The notes under the pieces: model-generated
Database searches by the model: none
Told to the model about the DNA's origin: nothing
The model's input: only the letters and a program-made list of their open reading frames with translations
Position numbers and translations under genes: made by a program
NCBI RefSeq assembly: GCF_026013605.1
Contig: NZ_JAPDPJ010000003.1
Location: 1-64,000 of the forward strand
Direction: 5' to 3'
Origin: Plebeiibacterium sediminum
GTDB taxonomy: Bacteria; Bacteroidota; Bacteroidia; Bacteroidales; Marinilabiliaceae
DNA length: 64,000 bases
Shown: in pieces, positions 54,203 through 63,889 of the stretch
Position numbering within the stretch: the stretch's first letter is position 1
Layout: the number at the start of each line of letters is the position of its first letter

Positions 54203-55378
54203 ATGATGCAGATGCGTGAGAACATACAGCTAAATCCAAGAAAATTTGTAGCTCCGGAATATATCTACGGTGTAGATTCTCGTCTTATGGCAGGTGTTTT
54301 TTGTAAAAAACTTGGCGGAAGAAAGATTTTATTGGTTACAGATCAAATTCTTGAGCAATCCTTATGGTTTACGGAAGTTGTAGGAGAGTTAGAAAAGCAT
54401 TCTATTGACTATATCGTATTTTCATCAATTTCTCCAAATCCACGTGATTATGAAGTAATGAATGGAAAAACCGTTTATGATGAGAATAAATGTAATATGA
54501 TTCTTGCTCTTGGCGGAGGAAGTGTGATGGATTGTGCAAAAGGAATTGGAATTGTGTCTTCAAATTCGGGCCATATTTTGGATTATAAAGGAGTAGATAT
54601 GATCAATATTCCTATTCCTCCGTTAATTTGTATTCCAACAACAGGAGGAACAGCAGCTGATGTATCGCAATTTGCCATTATAAATAATACGGTTGAAAAA
54701 TATAAATTTGCCATTATTAGTAAAGCTGTAGTGCCTGATGTTGCATTAATTGATCCTTTTATTTTAACCAGCATGGATCCTTTTTTAACAGCATGTACAG
54801 GTATGGATGCTTTATCTCATTCATTTGAAGCTTTTGTATCTAATGCTAATTCGCCATTTACTGACTTATATGCTTTAGAGTCGATTCGATTGATTAATGA
54901 AAATCTACAGAATTGTATCATTAATCCCAATGATATACAATCCCGAGGTAAAATTATGCTCGCTAGTTTGTATGCTGGATTGGCATTTTCTAATGCAAGT
55001 TTAGGCTGTGTTCACTCATTGGCTCATAGTTTAGGTGGTTATCTGGATTTACCTCATGGAGAATGTAATGCTATATTATTGCCACATGTAGTTGATTTTA
55101 ATTTTGATGCAGCAAATGATAGGTATTTAAAAATTGCAGAAATATTTAATATTTCCAAGTCAGGAAAAACAACTAATGAAGTAAAAAAACAGTTAATAGA
55201 TTACTTGCTTCAGTTTAAACGTCAATTGGGAATTCAAACTTCATTAAAAGATAAAGGAGTAAGAACAGATTATATTACACCGATTGCGGCAAAGGCAATC
55301 AATGATCCTTGTAATGCAACAAATCCAAGACCTCCGGTAAAAATGGATTTAGAAGCAATATGTAAAGAAGCATTGTAA
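54203..55378 (+). CDS. Iron-containing alcohol dehydrogenase, ErcA-like
   Basis: Group III iron-dependent alcohol dehydrogenase of 391 aa. The NAD(P) segment GGGSVMDCAKGIG is near 99-111. Metal ligands are an Asp (IDPF or MDALSH region) and His residues in DALSHSFEAF and CVHSLAHSLGGYLDLPHGECNA. The N-terminal RKFVAPEYIYG segment resembles ErcA of pseudomonads, a homologue linked to signalling by kinase ErcS in ethanol oxidation. The stop is followed by TAA-ATG, starting a sensor kinase 3 bp away, which supports such a link. Other in-frame ATGs at 54206 and 54212 are possible starts. Confidence 0.88.
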   Translation: MMQMRENIQLNPRKFVAPEYIYGVDSRLMAGVFCKKLGGRKILLVTDQILEQSLWFTEVVGELEKHSIDYIVFSSISPNPRDYEVMNGKTVYDENKCNMILALGGGSVMDCAKGIGIVSSNSGHILDYKGVDMINIPIPPLICIPTTGGTAADVSQFAIINNTVEKYKFAIISKAVVPDVALIDPFILTSMDPFLTACTGMDALSHSFEAFVSNANSPFTDLYALESIRLINENLQNCIINPNDIQSRGKIMLASLYAGLAFSNASLGCVHSLAHSLGGYLDLPHGECNAILLPHVVDFNFDAANDRYLKIAEIFNISKSGKTTNEVKKQLIDYLLQFKRQLGIQTSLKDKGVRTDYITPIAAKAINDPCNATNPRPPVKMDLEAICKEAL

Positions 55379-55381
55379 TAA

Positions 55382-56578
55382 ATGGAGAACGACTGGGATA
55401 AATATCGAGATAAGATTATTGGTTTAGGAGAACATTCTTTACACAAGAGTTATTATCCTGAATTACAGAAGAAGATAGATAGTTTGGAGGCTTCTCAAAA
55501 CAATCTTCAAACTATTCTGAATAGTATTAGTGATGCTATTATAATTCATGATCCCAACGGTCGTATTTTATCAATAAACGATCAAACCCAGGCCATTTAT
55601 AATATAAATAAACAGGAATGTAATAAATATACAGTTTTTGATATCACTTCTCCGGAGCAAGACACCAGTAATTTAAGAGCTATCTGGGATGATGTGATTG
55701 GTAATAAACCTCATATTTTTGAATGGATTGCTAAACCTGTAAATTCTCATTCAGAAATAGAAATTCAGGTATCGGTAAGTCCCACCTTATGGAATAATCA
55801 AAGTGCTATAGTTGCAGTTCTTCGTGATTTTACAGAACGAAAAAAGTTTGAACATGAACTTATCTTAGCTAAAGAAAAAGCTGAAAAAGCTGATCAGCTA
55901 AAAACAGAGTTCCTCAAAAATATGTCACATGAAATTCGTACGCCCATGAATGGAATAATGGGATTTTCTGAAATGCTGACAGAAAAAGATTTGCCTGAAG
56001 ATTTGCGTGAATATTATGCTAAAATAGTACAGGAGAATAGTAGTGATTTGTTGCGAATTATTGATGATATTCTGGAGATTTCAAAATTGGTGGCAAAACA
56101 AATATCGGTAAATAAAGAAGTTTTTTGTTTGAATGAGTTATTAATTCGCATGCATGCAGAATATACTTTAATGTCGAAAAATGATCAAGTACCAATTCGC
56201 ATTAAAGATGAAATTAAACACTGTAATTTTAGAATTTACTCTGATAAAATAAAGCTGACTAAAGTGATGCAGAAACTACTTGAAAATGCCATTAAGTTTA
56301 CCGATATGGGCTTTATTGAACTCGGTTATACCATTTCTGGTGACGAATTGGTTTTATATGTAAAAGATACCGGCATTGGAATTTATGCGAAAAACAGAGA
56401 AATTATTTTTGAAAGGTTTTCTAAAGTAAATAAAGAACCATCCAGATCTGGTGGTTTAGGCTTGGGATTAGCTATATCTCACGAATATGCAAAGCTTTTA
56501 GAAGGTGCCATAACTATTGATTCAGAGGTTGGTAAAGGATCTACTTTTTATTTTAAAGTGCCTTATAAAAAGAATTAA
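55382..56578 (+). CDS. PAS-domain sensor histidine kinase, ErcS-like N-terminus
   Basis: Soluble hybrid-free histidine kinase of 398 aa with no TM segment. A short N-terminal motif, IIGLGEHSLHKSYYPELQ (about 12-29), resembles that of ErcS-type kinases. A PAS domain (about 43-150) follows, then a HisKA helix with phosphoacceptor H183 in MSHEIRTPMNG, and a HATPase_c domain with N-box (ENAIKF) and G-boxes (DTGIGI, GGLGLGLAI). No receiver or response regulator is encoded here. Its start is translationally coupled to the preceding alcohol dehydrogenase, which may feed it a metabolic signal. Confidence 0.93.
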   Translation: MENDWDKYRDKIIGLGEHSLHKSYYPELQKKIDSLEASQNNLQTILNSISDAIIIHDPNGRILSINDQTQAIYNINKQECNKYTVFDITSPEQDTSNLRAIWDDVIGNKPHIFEWIAKPVNSHSEIEIQVSVSPTLWNNQSAIVAVLRDFTERKKFEHELILAKEKAEKADQLKTEFLKNMSHEIRTPMNGIMGFSEMLTEKDLPEDLREYYAKIVQENSSDLLRIIDDILEISKLVAKQISVNKEVFCLNELLIRMHAEYTLMSKNDQVPIRIKDEIKHCNFRIYSDKIKLTKVMQKLLENAIKFTDMGFIELGYTISGDELVLYVKDTGIGIYAKNREIIFERFSKVNKEPSRSGGLGLGLAISHEYAKLLEGAITIDSEVGKGSTFYFKVPYKKN

Positions 56579-56718
56579 CCCATATGTTTCGATATTTTAA
56601 AGTGATTTAGTATCAATACCTGATCATTTTGTATAACCAATGGATGTAAATTGTAATCTTATGAAACAAACCATTATAAATCATTCCTATACAAGGAAAT
56701 GATGATCTTAGGCGAATT

Positions 56719-56726
56719 CCCCCCCC
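56719..56726. repeat. C8 homopolymer
   Basis: A run of eight C in an otherwise AT-rich 279-bp spacer (56579-56857) between the two kinase genes. Such tracts slip readily, so length variation is plausible. The spacer otherwise shows only a weak TTCTC/GAGAA dyad (56794-56809). Confidence 0.4.
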
Positions 56727-56857
56727 ATCAACATAAAAATGTTTAACCAGATGAAACGACCATGAGAGTTGTGAGATCGATGAAGTGAAAAGGTTCTCAC
56801 ATTAGAGAATGATTCATTTTAGGAGTTCTGTCTGGTATTAAAAAATAATAAGAGTTT

Positions 56858-58279
56858 ATGAAAAAAGTTGCCTCAATCGATAAAGAATTAGAGCATGTAG
56901 AATTTCTGGATTTATTCGATTTAGAAATGATACAAAAATTACAAGATTCATTTTCTTCTGCAACTGGGGTAGCTTCAATTATCACCAAACCGGATGGAAC
57001 ACCAATTACAAAACCCAGCAATTTTTGTCGTTTGTGTAAGGATATAATAAGAAAGACTGAGATAGGTTTAAAAAATTGTTATTATTCTGACTCTATTATA
57101 GGAAGGCAAAATACTTCCGGTCCTATTTTTCAAAACTGTTTAAGCGGAGGTTTGCTCGATGGTGGAGCCAGTATTTCTGTTGGAAATAAGCAAATTGCAA
57201 ATTGGCTTATAGGTCAGGTTAAAAGTGAAGATACAGATGATGATGAAATTATGTTGTATGCAGATGAGATTGGCGCAGATAAAGATGAGTTTAAAACAGC
57301 TCTGAAAGAGGTAAATACAATGTCTGCTCATCAGTTTGAAAATATAGCCGACTCTCTTTTTATTTTTGCAAATCAACTCTCGGAAAAGGCCTATGATAAT
57401 CTTCAGCTCCAGATGAATAAGAATAAACTGGAGTTGTTGGTACAAGAAAAAACAGTGGACTTGGAAGCTGCCATAGAGCAATTAAGAGCTACGAACGAAG
57501 ATTTATCATTCAAAAACAATATTATTCACGAGCAAAATAGCAAATTAAAAAAAGCACTTAAAAGGTTAAAAGAAACGCAGAAGCAATTAATACAGTCAGA
57601 AAAAATGGCTTCTTTAGGTGTATTAACTTCAGGAATAGCTCATGAAATTAATAATCCACTCAATTTTTTACAAGGGGCTTATATTGGTTTGGAGAATTAC
57701 TTTGAAGAATATGGAAGTCAGGATCAAAACACCACTCAACTACTTCTGGAAAGTATAAAAACAGGAGTAGAACGAGCTTCTAAAATTGTAAAAGGATTAA
57801 ATCAGTTTAGTCGCGAAAGCAGTACCTTGGATGAGGAATGCAATGTCCACCTGATATTGGATAATTGTTTAATTATGCTGTATAATCAATTAAGGTATAA
57901 CATTGTTGTCCTTAAAGATTATTGTAACGAAAATCTGTTTGTAAAAGGTAATGTTGGAAAATTGCATCAGGTTTTTGTTAATATTTTATCAAATGCAGTT
58001 TACTCCATTAAGGATGAAGGAGAAATACATATCATAACAAAAAAGGAAAAGGGAAATATAATTATTGAAATCATCGATAATGGAATGGGAATTTCTCCTC
58101 AGAATATTTCTCATGTTACTGAACCCTTTTTTACCACCAAACCTCCTGGTGATGGAACGGGATTGGGCTTGTCTATCAGTTATTCAATAATCAAAGAACA
58201 TCACGGAATTATAGAATTTGAATCGGTTATTGATAAAGGAACTAAAGTGATGATAATGTTGCCTGAGCAAGAATCGTAA
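56858..58279 (+). CDS. PocR-domain sensor histidine kinase
   Basis: Cytoplasmic histidine kinase of 473 aa. A PocR sensory domain (about 15-170) retains conserved cysteines C57, C60, C74 and C94 and a GGASISVGNK-to-WLIGQ segment. A coiled coil (about 175-250) connects to a HisKA region with H262 in GIAHEINNPLNF. A HATPase_c domain follows with the N-box (NILSNAVYSI), DNGMGI, and TGLGLSIS. PocR domains are known to sense small metabolites such as alcohols and diols. The position after an alcohol dehydrogenase and a PAS kinase fits a role in sensing small carbon compounds. Confidence 0.9.
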   Translation: MKKVASIDKELEHVEFLDLFDLEMIQKLQDSFSSATGVASIITKPDGTPITKPSNFCRLCKDIIRKTEIGLKNCYYSDSIIGRQNTSGPIFQNCLSGGLLDGGASISVGNKQIANWLIGQVKSEDTDDDEIMLYADEIGADKDEFKTALKEVNTMSAHQFENIADSLFIFANQLSEKAYDNLQLQMNKNKLELLVQEKTVDLEAAIEQLRATNEDLSFKNNIIHEQNSKLKKALKRLKETQKQLIQSEKMASLGVLTSGIAHEINNPLNFLQGAYIGLENYFEEYGSQDQNTTQLLLESIKTGVERASKIVKGLNQFSRESSTLDEECNVHLILDNCLIMLYNQLRYNIVVLKDYCNENLFVKGNVGKLHQVFVNILSNAVYSIKDEGEIHIITKKEKGNIIIEIIDNGMGISPQNISHVTEPFFTTKPPGDGTGLGLSISYSIIKEHHGIIEFESVIDKGTKVMIMLPEQES

Positions 58280-58291
58280 AAAGGTACAGAC

Positions 58292-58327
58292 AAAAAAATA
58301 GCTGGAAGTTACTTAACCACCAGCTAT
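58292..58327 (-). terminator. Intrinsic terminator for the MiaB-like gene
   Basis: ATAGCTGG (58298-58305) pairs with CCAGCTAT (58320-58327). The A7 run at 58292-58298 becomes a T tract on the minus strand. It lies 20 bp beyond the minus-strand stop and may also halt the kinase transcript. Confidence 0.85.
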
Positions 58328-58347
58328 GAAATATCTTTTATTGCAGA

Positions 58348-59688
58348 TTAGCAGTTTACTGTCTTTTCAACTAATTCTCCTTCAATTGAAAATCTTGCTG
58401 CACCTGTAACTTTAAGTTCAACGATTTGTCCAATTAAGCTTAAGTCATCCGACTCTAATCTAATTACAATTTTACCTGCTGTATGTCCTGATAAATAACC
58501 AGGTTTGCGATCTTTTTCACGGATCAAAACTTTAATTGTTTTACCTACAAGAGACTTGTTGTATTCGTAAGTATGCTTTTGAAGTTCATCGCTTAATACA
58601 GCAAATCTGCGTTTCTTTTCTTCTAATGGGATATTATCTTCCCATCTGTAAGAAGCTGCACCTGGGCGAGGAGAATACATGGCAATATAAGCCATATTGT
58701 ATTTAAACTCTTCCATCGCTTTTCGCGTATTTTCAAATTGTTCTTCTGTTTCATCAGTAAAACCAACAATAATGTCAGTAAATACAGTGGCCTGAGGAAG
58801 AATGCTTCTGAATGATTGCATGGTTTTGCGATACTTTTCCAATGAATGATTTCTATTCATTTTAATCAGTACTTTCTCATCTCCACTTTGAATTGGGAAA
58901 TGAATTTGTTTTCCTAAGCAATCGTATTTTGCAATGATATGGAAAATATCATCTGTCATATCGCGAGGATGTGGTGAAGTAAAATAAACCCAGAATTCTT
59001 TATTAACTTCTTCTCCAATTTGTCCCACTTTTTCAAGTAGTTCAGGGAACGTTAATTCGTCACCTTTTTTATCCAGTCCGTAAGAATTTACGTTCTGTCC
59101 TAAAAGCGTTATGGATTTATAACCCTTTTCGGCAAGACTTCTTACTTCATCAAGAATTTCCTGAGATGGTCTTGAAACTTCTCGGCCTCGTGTATATGGA
59201 ACTGCACAATAGGTACAAAACTTATTACAACCATTTTGAATTGGAATAAAAGCTTCAAAATTTGAGTCGTATTTAGGTTTTACATTCCAAAATAATTGAA
59301 TTTCATCAATAGTATTATTGGGTTCTGCTATTAATGATAAAGGATTTGTAACACCGTATTCTCCTAACATTTTAGGGAACTGGGGTAATTCAGGCATTGC
59401 AAAAACAATATCAAATAATTTTAAAAACTTTTCCTTGTCAGCAGGAAGAATACAACCGGAAATGAAAGTAATCAGATTTTTATTATTCTTCCATTTATTC
59501 CATTTTGAAATTTTATTGTAAACCTTGTCAATCGCTTTTTGACGCACCGAACATGCTAAAATACCAATAATATTGGCATCTTCTTCATTATCTACTTTAG
59601 TGCATCCTGCTGCATCCAGTACTGACGCCACACGCTCCGAGTCACTCAAATTCATTTGACATCCCAATGTCAGTAAAAAGTACTTCAC
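58348..59688 (-). CDS. miaB: MiaB/RimO-family radical SAM methylthiotransferase
   Basis: Enzyme of 446 aa that adds a methylthio group, most likely to N6-isopentenyladenosine 37 of tRNA. The UPF0004 domain carries C10, C46 and C79 for one iron-sulphur cluster, starting LTLGCQMNLSDSE. The radical SAM domain has C154-x3-C158-x2-C161 (CNKFCTYC). A C-terminal TRAM domain ends the protein. The GCQMN motif favours MiaB over RimO or MtaB, but the text differs enough from standard MiaB that a second paralogue is possible. The start is GTG at 59688; no ATG lies near it. Confidence 0.85.
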   Translation of the reverse strand: MKYFLLTLGCQMNLSDSERVASVLDAAGCTKVDNEEDANIIGILACSVRQKAIDKVYNKISKWNKWKNNKNLITFISGCILPADKEKFLKLFDIVFAMPELPQFPKMLGEYGVTNPLSLIAEPNNTIDEIQLFWNVKPKYDSNFEAFIPIQNGCNKFCTYCAVPYTRGREVSRPSQEILDEVRSLAEKGYKSITLLGQNVNSYGLDKKGDELTFPELLEKVGQIGEEVNKEFWVYFTSPHPRDMTDDIFHIIAKYDCLGKQIHFPIQSGDEKVLIKMNRNHSLEKYRKTMQSFRSILPQATVFTDIIVGFTDETEEQFENTRKAMEEFKYNMAYIAMYSPRPGAASYRWEDNIPLEEKKRRFAVLSDELQKHTYEYNKSLVGKTIKVLIREKDRKPGYLSGHTAGKIVIRLESDDLSLIGQIVELKVTGAARFSIEGELVEKTVNC

Positions 59689-59765
59689 AATTCTTTGTTT
59701 TGATAATTTATATAAAGAAAAATAATCTGAAAGAGGTTAATCTTCAGATTAATTAGTCTTTAGCA

Positions 59766-60425
59766 TTAAAAATATACTTCTGCATGAATCTGCTCATTAG
59801 ATATTCCTTTTTCCTCCAAAATATCATAAGCATCATGAATCATATTACAATTTCCGCACAAATATACTTCAGAATCTTTATCAATCATTACTTCTTTTAA
59901 ATAATTTGTAATTCTGCCGGTATAATCTCCACTTTGATCTCTTGAAGAACAAAGAATATAGCGATCTTTCTTATATTCATCACGTTCGTATCCTTCCTGA
60001 GAAGTTCTTACCCCATGTAAAATTTTATAATCCAGTTCAGGAATACTTTTGGTCATTGAATGAAAAGGAGAAATACCTGTACCCGTTGCGATAAATAAAA
60101 ACTTCTTTGATTTAATTTTTTCTTCCTGTAAAGTAAAATAACCTACAGGTTCTTCTACCACAACGTTTTGGCCAGCTTTTAATCCTTTTAAAACCGGAGT
60201 AACCAAACCGTTTTGCACCTCTTTTACTAAAATCTCAACAAACGGGTCATTTTCGGCACTATAAATAGAGTATTCTCTGGTATGGATTCCGTTTGGAGGT
60301 CCAACACAAACATGCTGACCAGCTTTAAAATCCATCCCGTTTTTTTCAAAACGTATTACAAAAGTAGAGTCTGTTAAATGACGAACTTCTAATATTTCGT
60401 GCAGATTTAATCTTTTACGTGACAT
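59766..60425 (-). CDS. Ferredoxin-NADP reductase-like flavoprotein
   Basis: FAD/NAD(P)-binding oxidoreductase of 219 aa. The N-terminal FAD barrel has the HTREYSIYS motif (about 48-56). The C-terminal NAD(P) domain has GTGISPFHSM (about 112-121) and CGNCNMIHD near the end. The length and layout match a ferredoxin reductase-type (FNR) domain without a fused iron-sulphur domain. The partner electron carrier is unknown. It is 77 bp upstream of the MiaB-like gene on the same strand, and that neighbour needs reduced electron donors, an attractive but unproven link. Confidence 0.88.
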   Translation of the reverse strand: MSRKRLNLHEILEVRHLTDSTFVIRFEKNGMDFKAGQHVCVGPPNGIHTREYSIYSAENDPFVEILVKEVQNGLVTPVLKGLKAGQNVVVEEPVGYFTLQEEKIKSKKFLFIATGTGISPFHSMTKSIPELDYKILHGVRTSQEGYERDEYKKDRYILCSSRDQSGDYTGRITNYLKEVMIDKDSEVYLCGNCNMIHDAYDILEEKGISNEQIHAEVYF

Positions 60426-60590
60426 ATATTTTATTATTATTTATTTAAAACTCAGATAACTTGTCTGTCTAAACCCGAATATTAATAAAATGTTCATCGT
60501 AAATTATGAGTTTTTACTGTTTTCAATTGGCAGATAATTTCTATTTTTAATCTATCGAATAAGAGAATATAGATTTATTCCTTAAAACAA

Positions 60591-60598
60591 TAAATTTG
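60591..60598 (+). promoter_or_regulatory. -7 promoter element for ppk1 (TAAATTTG)
   Basis: Perfect TAnnTTTG match ending 8 bp before the ppk1 ATG, so the leader would be very short. The gap 60426-60590 holds no other recognised site. Confidence 0.55.
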
Positions 60599-60606
60599 AG
60601 ATAGGT

Positions 60607-62649
60607 ATGACAATAGAAAACTTTAGAAGTAAGGAAATTAGCTGGTTATCTTTTAATGATAGAGTATTACAGGAAGCTTCGCGCAAAAATGTACCGCTAA
60701 TAGAACGCATAAAGTTTTTGGGCATTTATTCTAATAATATGGATGAATTTTTTAGAGTTCGTGTAGCCGTATTAAAAAGAATTGTGCAGCTGGATAAAAA
60801 TACAGTTTTTGAGGGAGGCGCTCCAAAGGATATACTAAAGGATATACATAATGAGGTAATCAGACAATCGCGTAAGTTCGCTAAAACTTATGACGATATT
60901 ATTGAAGGATTACAGGAAGAAGGTATATATCTTATCAATGAAACTGATCTGACAGAGGATCAGGGAAATTTTGTCAAAAAATATTTTCAAAAGAAAGTGC
61001 GGGGTAATTTAATGCCTATCATTATTTCTAAAAAACGTGAATTACCTGATTTATCTGATAACGGAATTTATTTAGGTGTTTATTTGCAGGAGTTACTCAA
61101 TGGGAAAGATCATTATGCACTGATTGAAATACCATCTTCGTTGGATCGTTTTGTTTTGCTACCTTCAAACGACGGTAAAAAATATGTAATGCTTTTGGAT
61201 GATGTAATCCGATATGAGTTGAAGGATATTTTTTACATGTTTAAGTTTGACCGTATTTCAGCATTTACTTTTAAATTAACCAGAGATGCCGAATTAGATA
61301 TTAATGATGATATATCAGAAAGCTACGTAAAGAAAATATCCAAAGGTCTTGAAAGAAGAAAAGAAGCAAGTCCGGTAAGATTTGTGCATGATAAAAATAT
61401 GCCTGACGAAATGCTTTCGTTGTTGCTCAAAAAGTTAGATTATACAACTGAAGATGCAGTGATTAGAGGAGGGCGCTATCATAACTTTAAAGACTTTATT
61501 GATTTTCCTAAATTTGGAGCTAAGAACCTGACTTATGACTCACTGCCTACGATTTATCATAAGCAAATTCAACCTCAAACATCCTTATTTAAAATCATAA
61601 CTAAACGGGATGTATTATTGCATTATCCTTATCATTCATTTTCTCATTTTATTGATTTTTTGCGTGAGGCCTCTATAGATCCGTATGTACGCGATATTAA
61701 AATAACAATTTATCGGGTAGCAAAAAACTCTGCAGTAATGAAAGCTTTAAGAAATGCTGCCAGAAACGGAAAACAAGTTGTTGCAGTAATGGAATTGCAG
61801 GCCAGGTTCGATGAAAAGGCAAATATATCTTATGCTAATAAATTAAAGGAAGCAGGAGTTAAAGTGATTTTTGGTGTGCCAGGATTAAAAGTACATTCAA
61901 AACTTTGTTTAGTTACACGTAAAGAAAAAAGTAATTTAGTCTGTTATGCGGGTGTTGGAACCGGAAATTTCAATGAGGATTCTGCAAATATTTTTGCCGA
62001 TCATTTTCTGCTAACTCGACATGTAGGAATTGCAAAAGAGGTTTCTTCAGTTTTTGAATTCTTCAGCAAAAATTATAATATACCCACATTTGAACATCTT
62101 TTGGTTTCTCCTTTTATTTTGCGAGGTACAATAGAAAATTATATTCGTAAAGAAATGGAATATGCTTCAAAAGGTAAAAAGGCATATATATATATAAAGG
62201 TGAACAACCTGGTAGATTATGATTTGATTCAGTTGTTATATGAAGCAAAAAAAGCTGGTGTTGAGGTGATTTTAAATGTCAGGGGAATGTTTTCATTAGT
62301 TTCTGAATTTGATAAACCAGAAAATGCAATCGAATCGTTTGGTTTAATAGATCAATTCCTGGAGCATTCAAGAATTCTTGTTTTTTGTAATGGAGGTGAT
62401 GAAAAAGTATATATTTCTTCCGCTGATTTTATGACCCGAAATCTAGATAGAAGAATTGAAGTGGCTTGTCCAATTTATAATAAGGAGTTGAAGAAAGAAA
62501 TATTAACCATGCTTGATATGCAAAGGAAAGATAATTGTTCTTCAAGAATATTGAATAATGCTATGGATAATACTTTAAGAGGTAAAAAGTCCGATGAACC
62601 GGAGTTTAGGGCACAATTAGAATTTTATAAATGGTTAAGAGATAAATAG
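60607..62649 (+). CDS. ppk1: Polyphosphate kinase 1
   Basis: Enzyme of 680 aa reversibly transferring phosphate from ATP to polyphosphate. The N-terminal helical domain begins with SKEISWLSFNDRVLQEA. Two phospholipase D-like domains follow, with the autophosphorylated His in KVHSKLCLV (about 436-444) and supporting His residues in FADHFLLT and LEHSRILVF. The length is typical. Polyphosphate storage relates to stress survival. It stands alone, without ppx nearby. Confidence 0.96.
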   Translation: MTIENFRSKEISWLSFNDRVLQEASRKNVPLIERIKFLGIYSNNMDEFFRVRVAVLKRIVQLDKNTVFEGGAPKDILKDIHNEVIRQSRKFAKTYDDIIEGLQEEGIYLINETDLTEDQGNFVKKYFQKKVRGNLMPIIISKKRELPDLSDNGIYLGVYLQELLNGKDHYALIEIPSSLDRFVLLPSNDGKKYVMLLDDVIRYELKDIFYMFKFDRISAFTFKLTRDAELDINDDISESYVKKISKGLERRKEASPVRFVHDKNMPDEMLSLLLKKLDYTTEDAVIRGGRYHNFKDFIDFPKFGAKNLTYDSLPTIYHKQIQPQTSLFKIITKRDVLLHYPYHSFSHFIDFLREASIDPYVRDIKITIYRVAKNSAVMKALRNAARNGKQVVAVMELQARFDEKANISYANKLKEAGVKVIFGVPGLKVHSKLCLVTRKEKSNLVCYAGVGTGNFNEDSANIFADHFLLTRHVGIAKEVSSVFEFFSKNYNIPTFEHLLVSPFILRGTIENYIRKEMEYASKGKKAYIYIKVNNLVDYDLIQLLYEAKKAGVEVILNVRGMFSLVSEFDKPENAIESFGLIDQFLEHSRILVFCNGGDEKVYISSADFMTRNLDRRIEVACPIYNKELKKEILTMLDMQRKDNCSSRILNNAMDNTLRGKKSDEPEFRAQLEFYKWLRDK

Positions 62650-62660
62650 GGGATATGAAT

Positions 62661-62699
62661 AGTTAATCATTGAGATTTATCATTGAAGTATGATTAACT
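62661..62699. repeat. 10-bp perfect inverted repeat between ppk1 and tdh
   Basis: AGTTAATCAT (62661-62670) and ATGATTAACT (62690-62699) are exactly complementary, with a 19-base spacer. No T run follows, so it may be an operator for tdh or a weak terminator for ppk1. Confidence 0.45.
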
Positions 62700-62792
62700 T
62701 ATACTCACCTTTACATTGTTGTATTTTATAAAGTTGTTTGCTTTGTATAAAATACTGAATTATTAAAATTTTACATTTAATTGTGCTAGGAT

Positions 62793-63824
62793 ATGGCAAA
62801 GATGAAGGCTTTGGTAAAGGCAAAACCAGAAAGAGGAATCTGGATGGAAGAAATAGATTTACCGGAAATAGGTGTAAATGATGTTTTAATTAAGGTTGCA
62901 AAATCTGCTATATGTGGTACTGATCTGCATATTTACCTATGGGATGAATGGGCTCAAAAAACGATTCAAACGCCAATGACTATTGGTCATGAATACGTTG
63001 GATATGTAGCAAAAGTAGGGTCTGAAGTAACTGAGTTTAAGGAAGGTGACCGTGTTACTGGTGAGGGGCACATATCTTGTGGACACTGCAGAAACTGTAG
63101 AAGAGGAAGACAACATATTTGTGAAAATTCAATAGGTATAGGCGTAAATACAAATGGAGCATTTGCTGAATATGTAAAAGTTCCGGCCTATAACGTAATG
63201 AAAGTTCACCCAAATATTTCAGATGAAATCGCTTCTATTATGGATCCATTCGGTAATGCAACTCATACAACTTTAAGTTTTCCTATTATTGGAGAAGATG
63301 TGGTGATAACAGGTTCCGGATTAATAGGAAGCATGTGTATTGCGATTGCAAAATTTGCAGGTGCCAGATATGTTGTAGCAACAGAAACCAATGAATATCG
63401 TGCTGAATTAGCTCGAAAAATGGGTGCTACTAAAGTTGTGAATCCATTAAAAGAGAGTTTGAATGATGTGGTAAAAGAGTTGAATATGAGAGGTTTTGAT
63501 ATAGGATTGGAGTGTTCAGGTAATTCCGCTGCTTTGAACTCTATGTTAGACAATATGTATAACTCAGGTAAAATTTCACTTTTGGGAATTCAACCATCGA
63601 CCACGCAAATAGACTGGACTAAAGTCATCTTTAAAGGATTAACCCTGAAAGGAATATATGGCAGAGAGATGTTTGAAACCTGGTATCATATGGAGCAGAT
63701 GTTACTTACAGGAATTGATTTAACACCAATGATTACACATCGTTTTCAGATTGATGATTTCCAGAAAGGTTTTGATGTGATGGAATCGGGCAATAGCGGA
63801 AAAGTAATACTAAACTGGGATTAA
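62793..63824 (+). CDS. tdh: L-threonine 3-dehydrogenase
   Basis: Zinc-dependent medium-chain dehydrogenase of 343 aa that oxidises L-threonine to 2-amino-3-oxobutyrate with NAD+. Catalytic zinc ligands C41 (ICGTDLHIY), H66 and E67 (GHEYVGYV) and the structural zinc cysteines C96, C99, C102 and C110 are present. The Rossmann motif GSGLIGSM follows at about 174-181. Tdh is distinguished from sorbitol dehydrogenases by the WDEWAQ segment. The partner kbl gene is not adjacent within the window. Confidence 0.96.
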   Translation: MAKMKALVKAKPERGIWMEEIDLPEIGVNDVLIKVAKSAICGTDLHIYLWDEWAQKTIQTPMTIGHEYVGYVAKVGSEVTEFKEGDRVTGEGHISCGHCRNCRRGRQHICENSIGIGVNTNGAFAEYVKVPAYNVMKVHPNISDEIASIMDPFGNATHTTLSFPIIGEDVVITGSGLIGSMCIAIAKFAGARYVVATETNEYRAELARKMGATKVVNPLKESLNDVVKELNMRGFDIGLECSGNSAALNSMLDNMYNSGKISLLGIQPSTTQIDWTKVIFKGLTLKGIYGREMFETWYHMEQMLLTGIDLTPMITHRFQIDDFQKGFDVMESGNSGKVILNWD

Positions 63825-63846
63825 ATTTTTTAGAAAAGCTAAATAT

Positions 63847-63888
63847 CAACCTGAATTCAATCTAATATTGAATTCAGGTTGTTTTTTT
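63847..63888. terminator. Strong bidirectional terminator
   Basis: CAACCTGAATTCAAT (63847-63861) pairs perfectly with ATTGAATTCAGGTTG (63867-63881), followed by T7. It separates tdh from the convergent DUF6132 gene and lies 2 bp beyond the latter's stop on the other side. Confidence 0.92.
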
Positions 63889-63889
63889 A

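Noticed and set aside
57140-57481. 113-codon minus-strand frame inside the PocR kinase
   Set aside because: Antisense shadow of a well-supported gene with clear domains.
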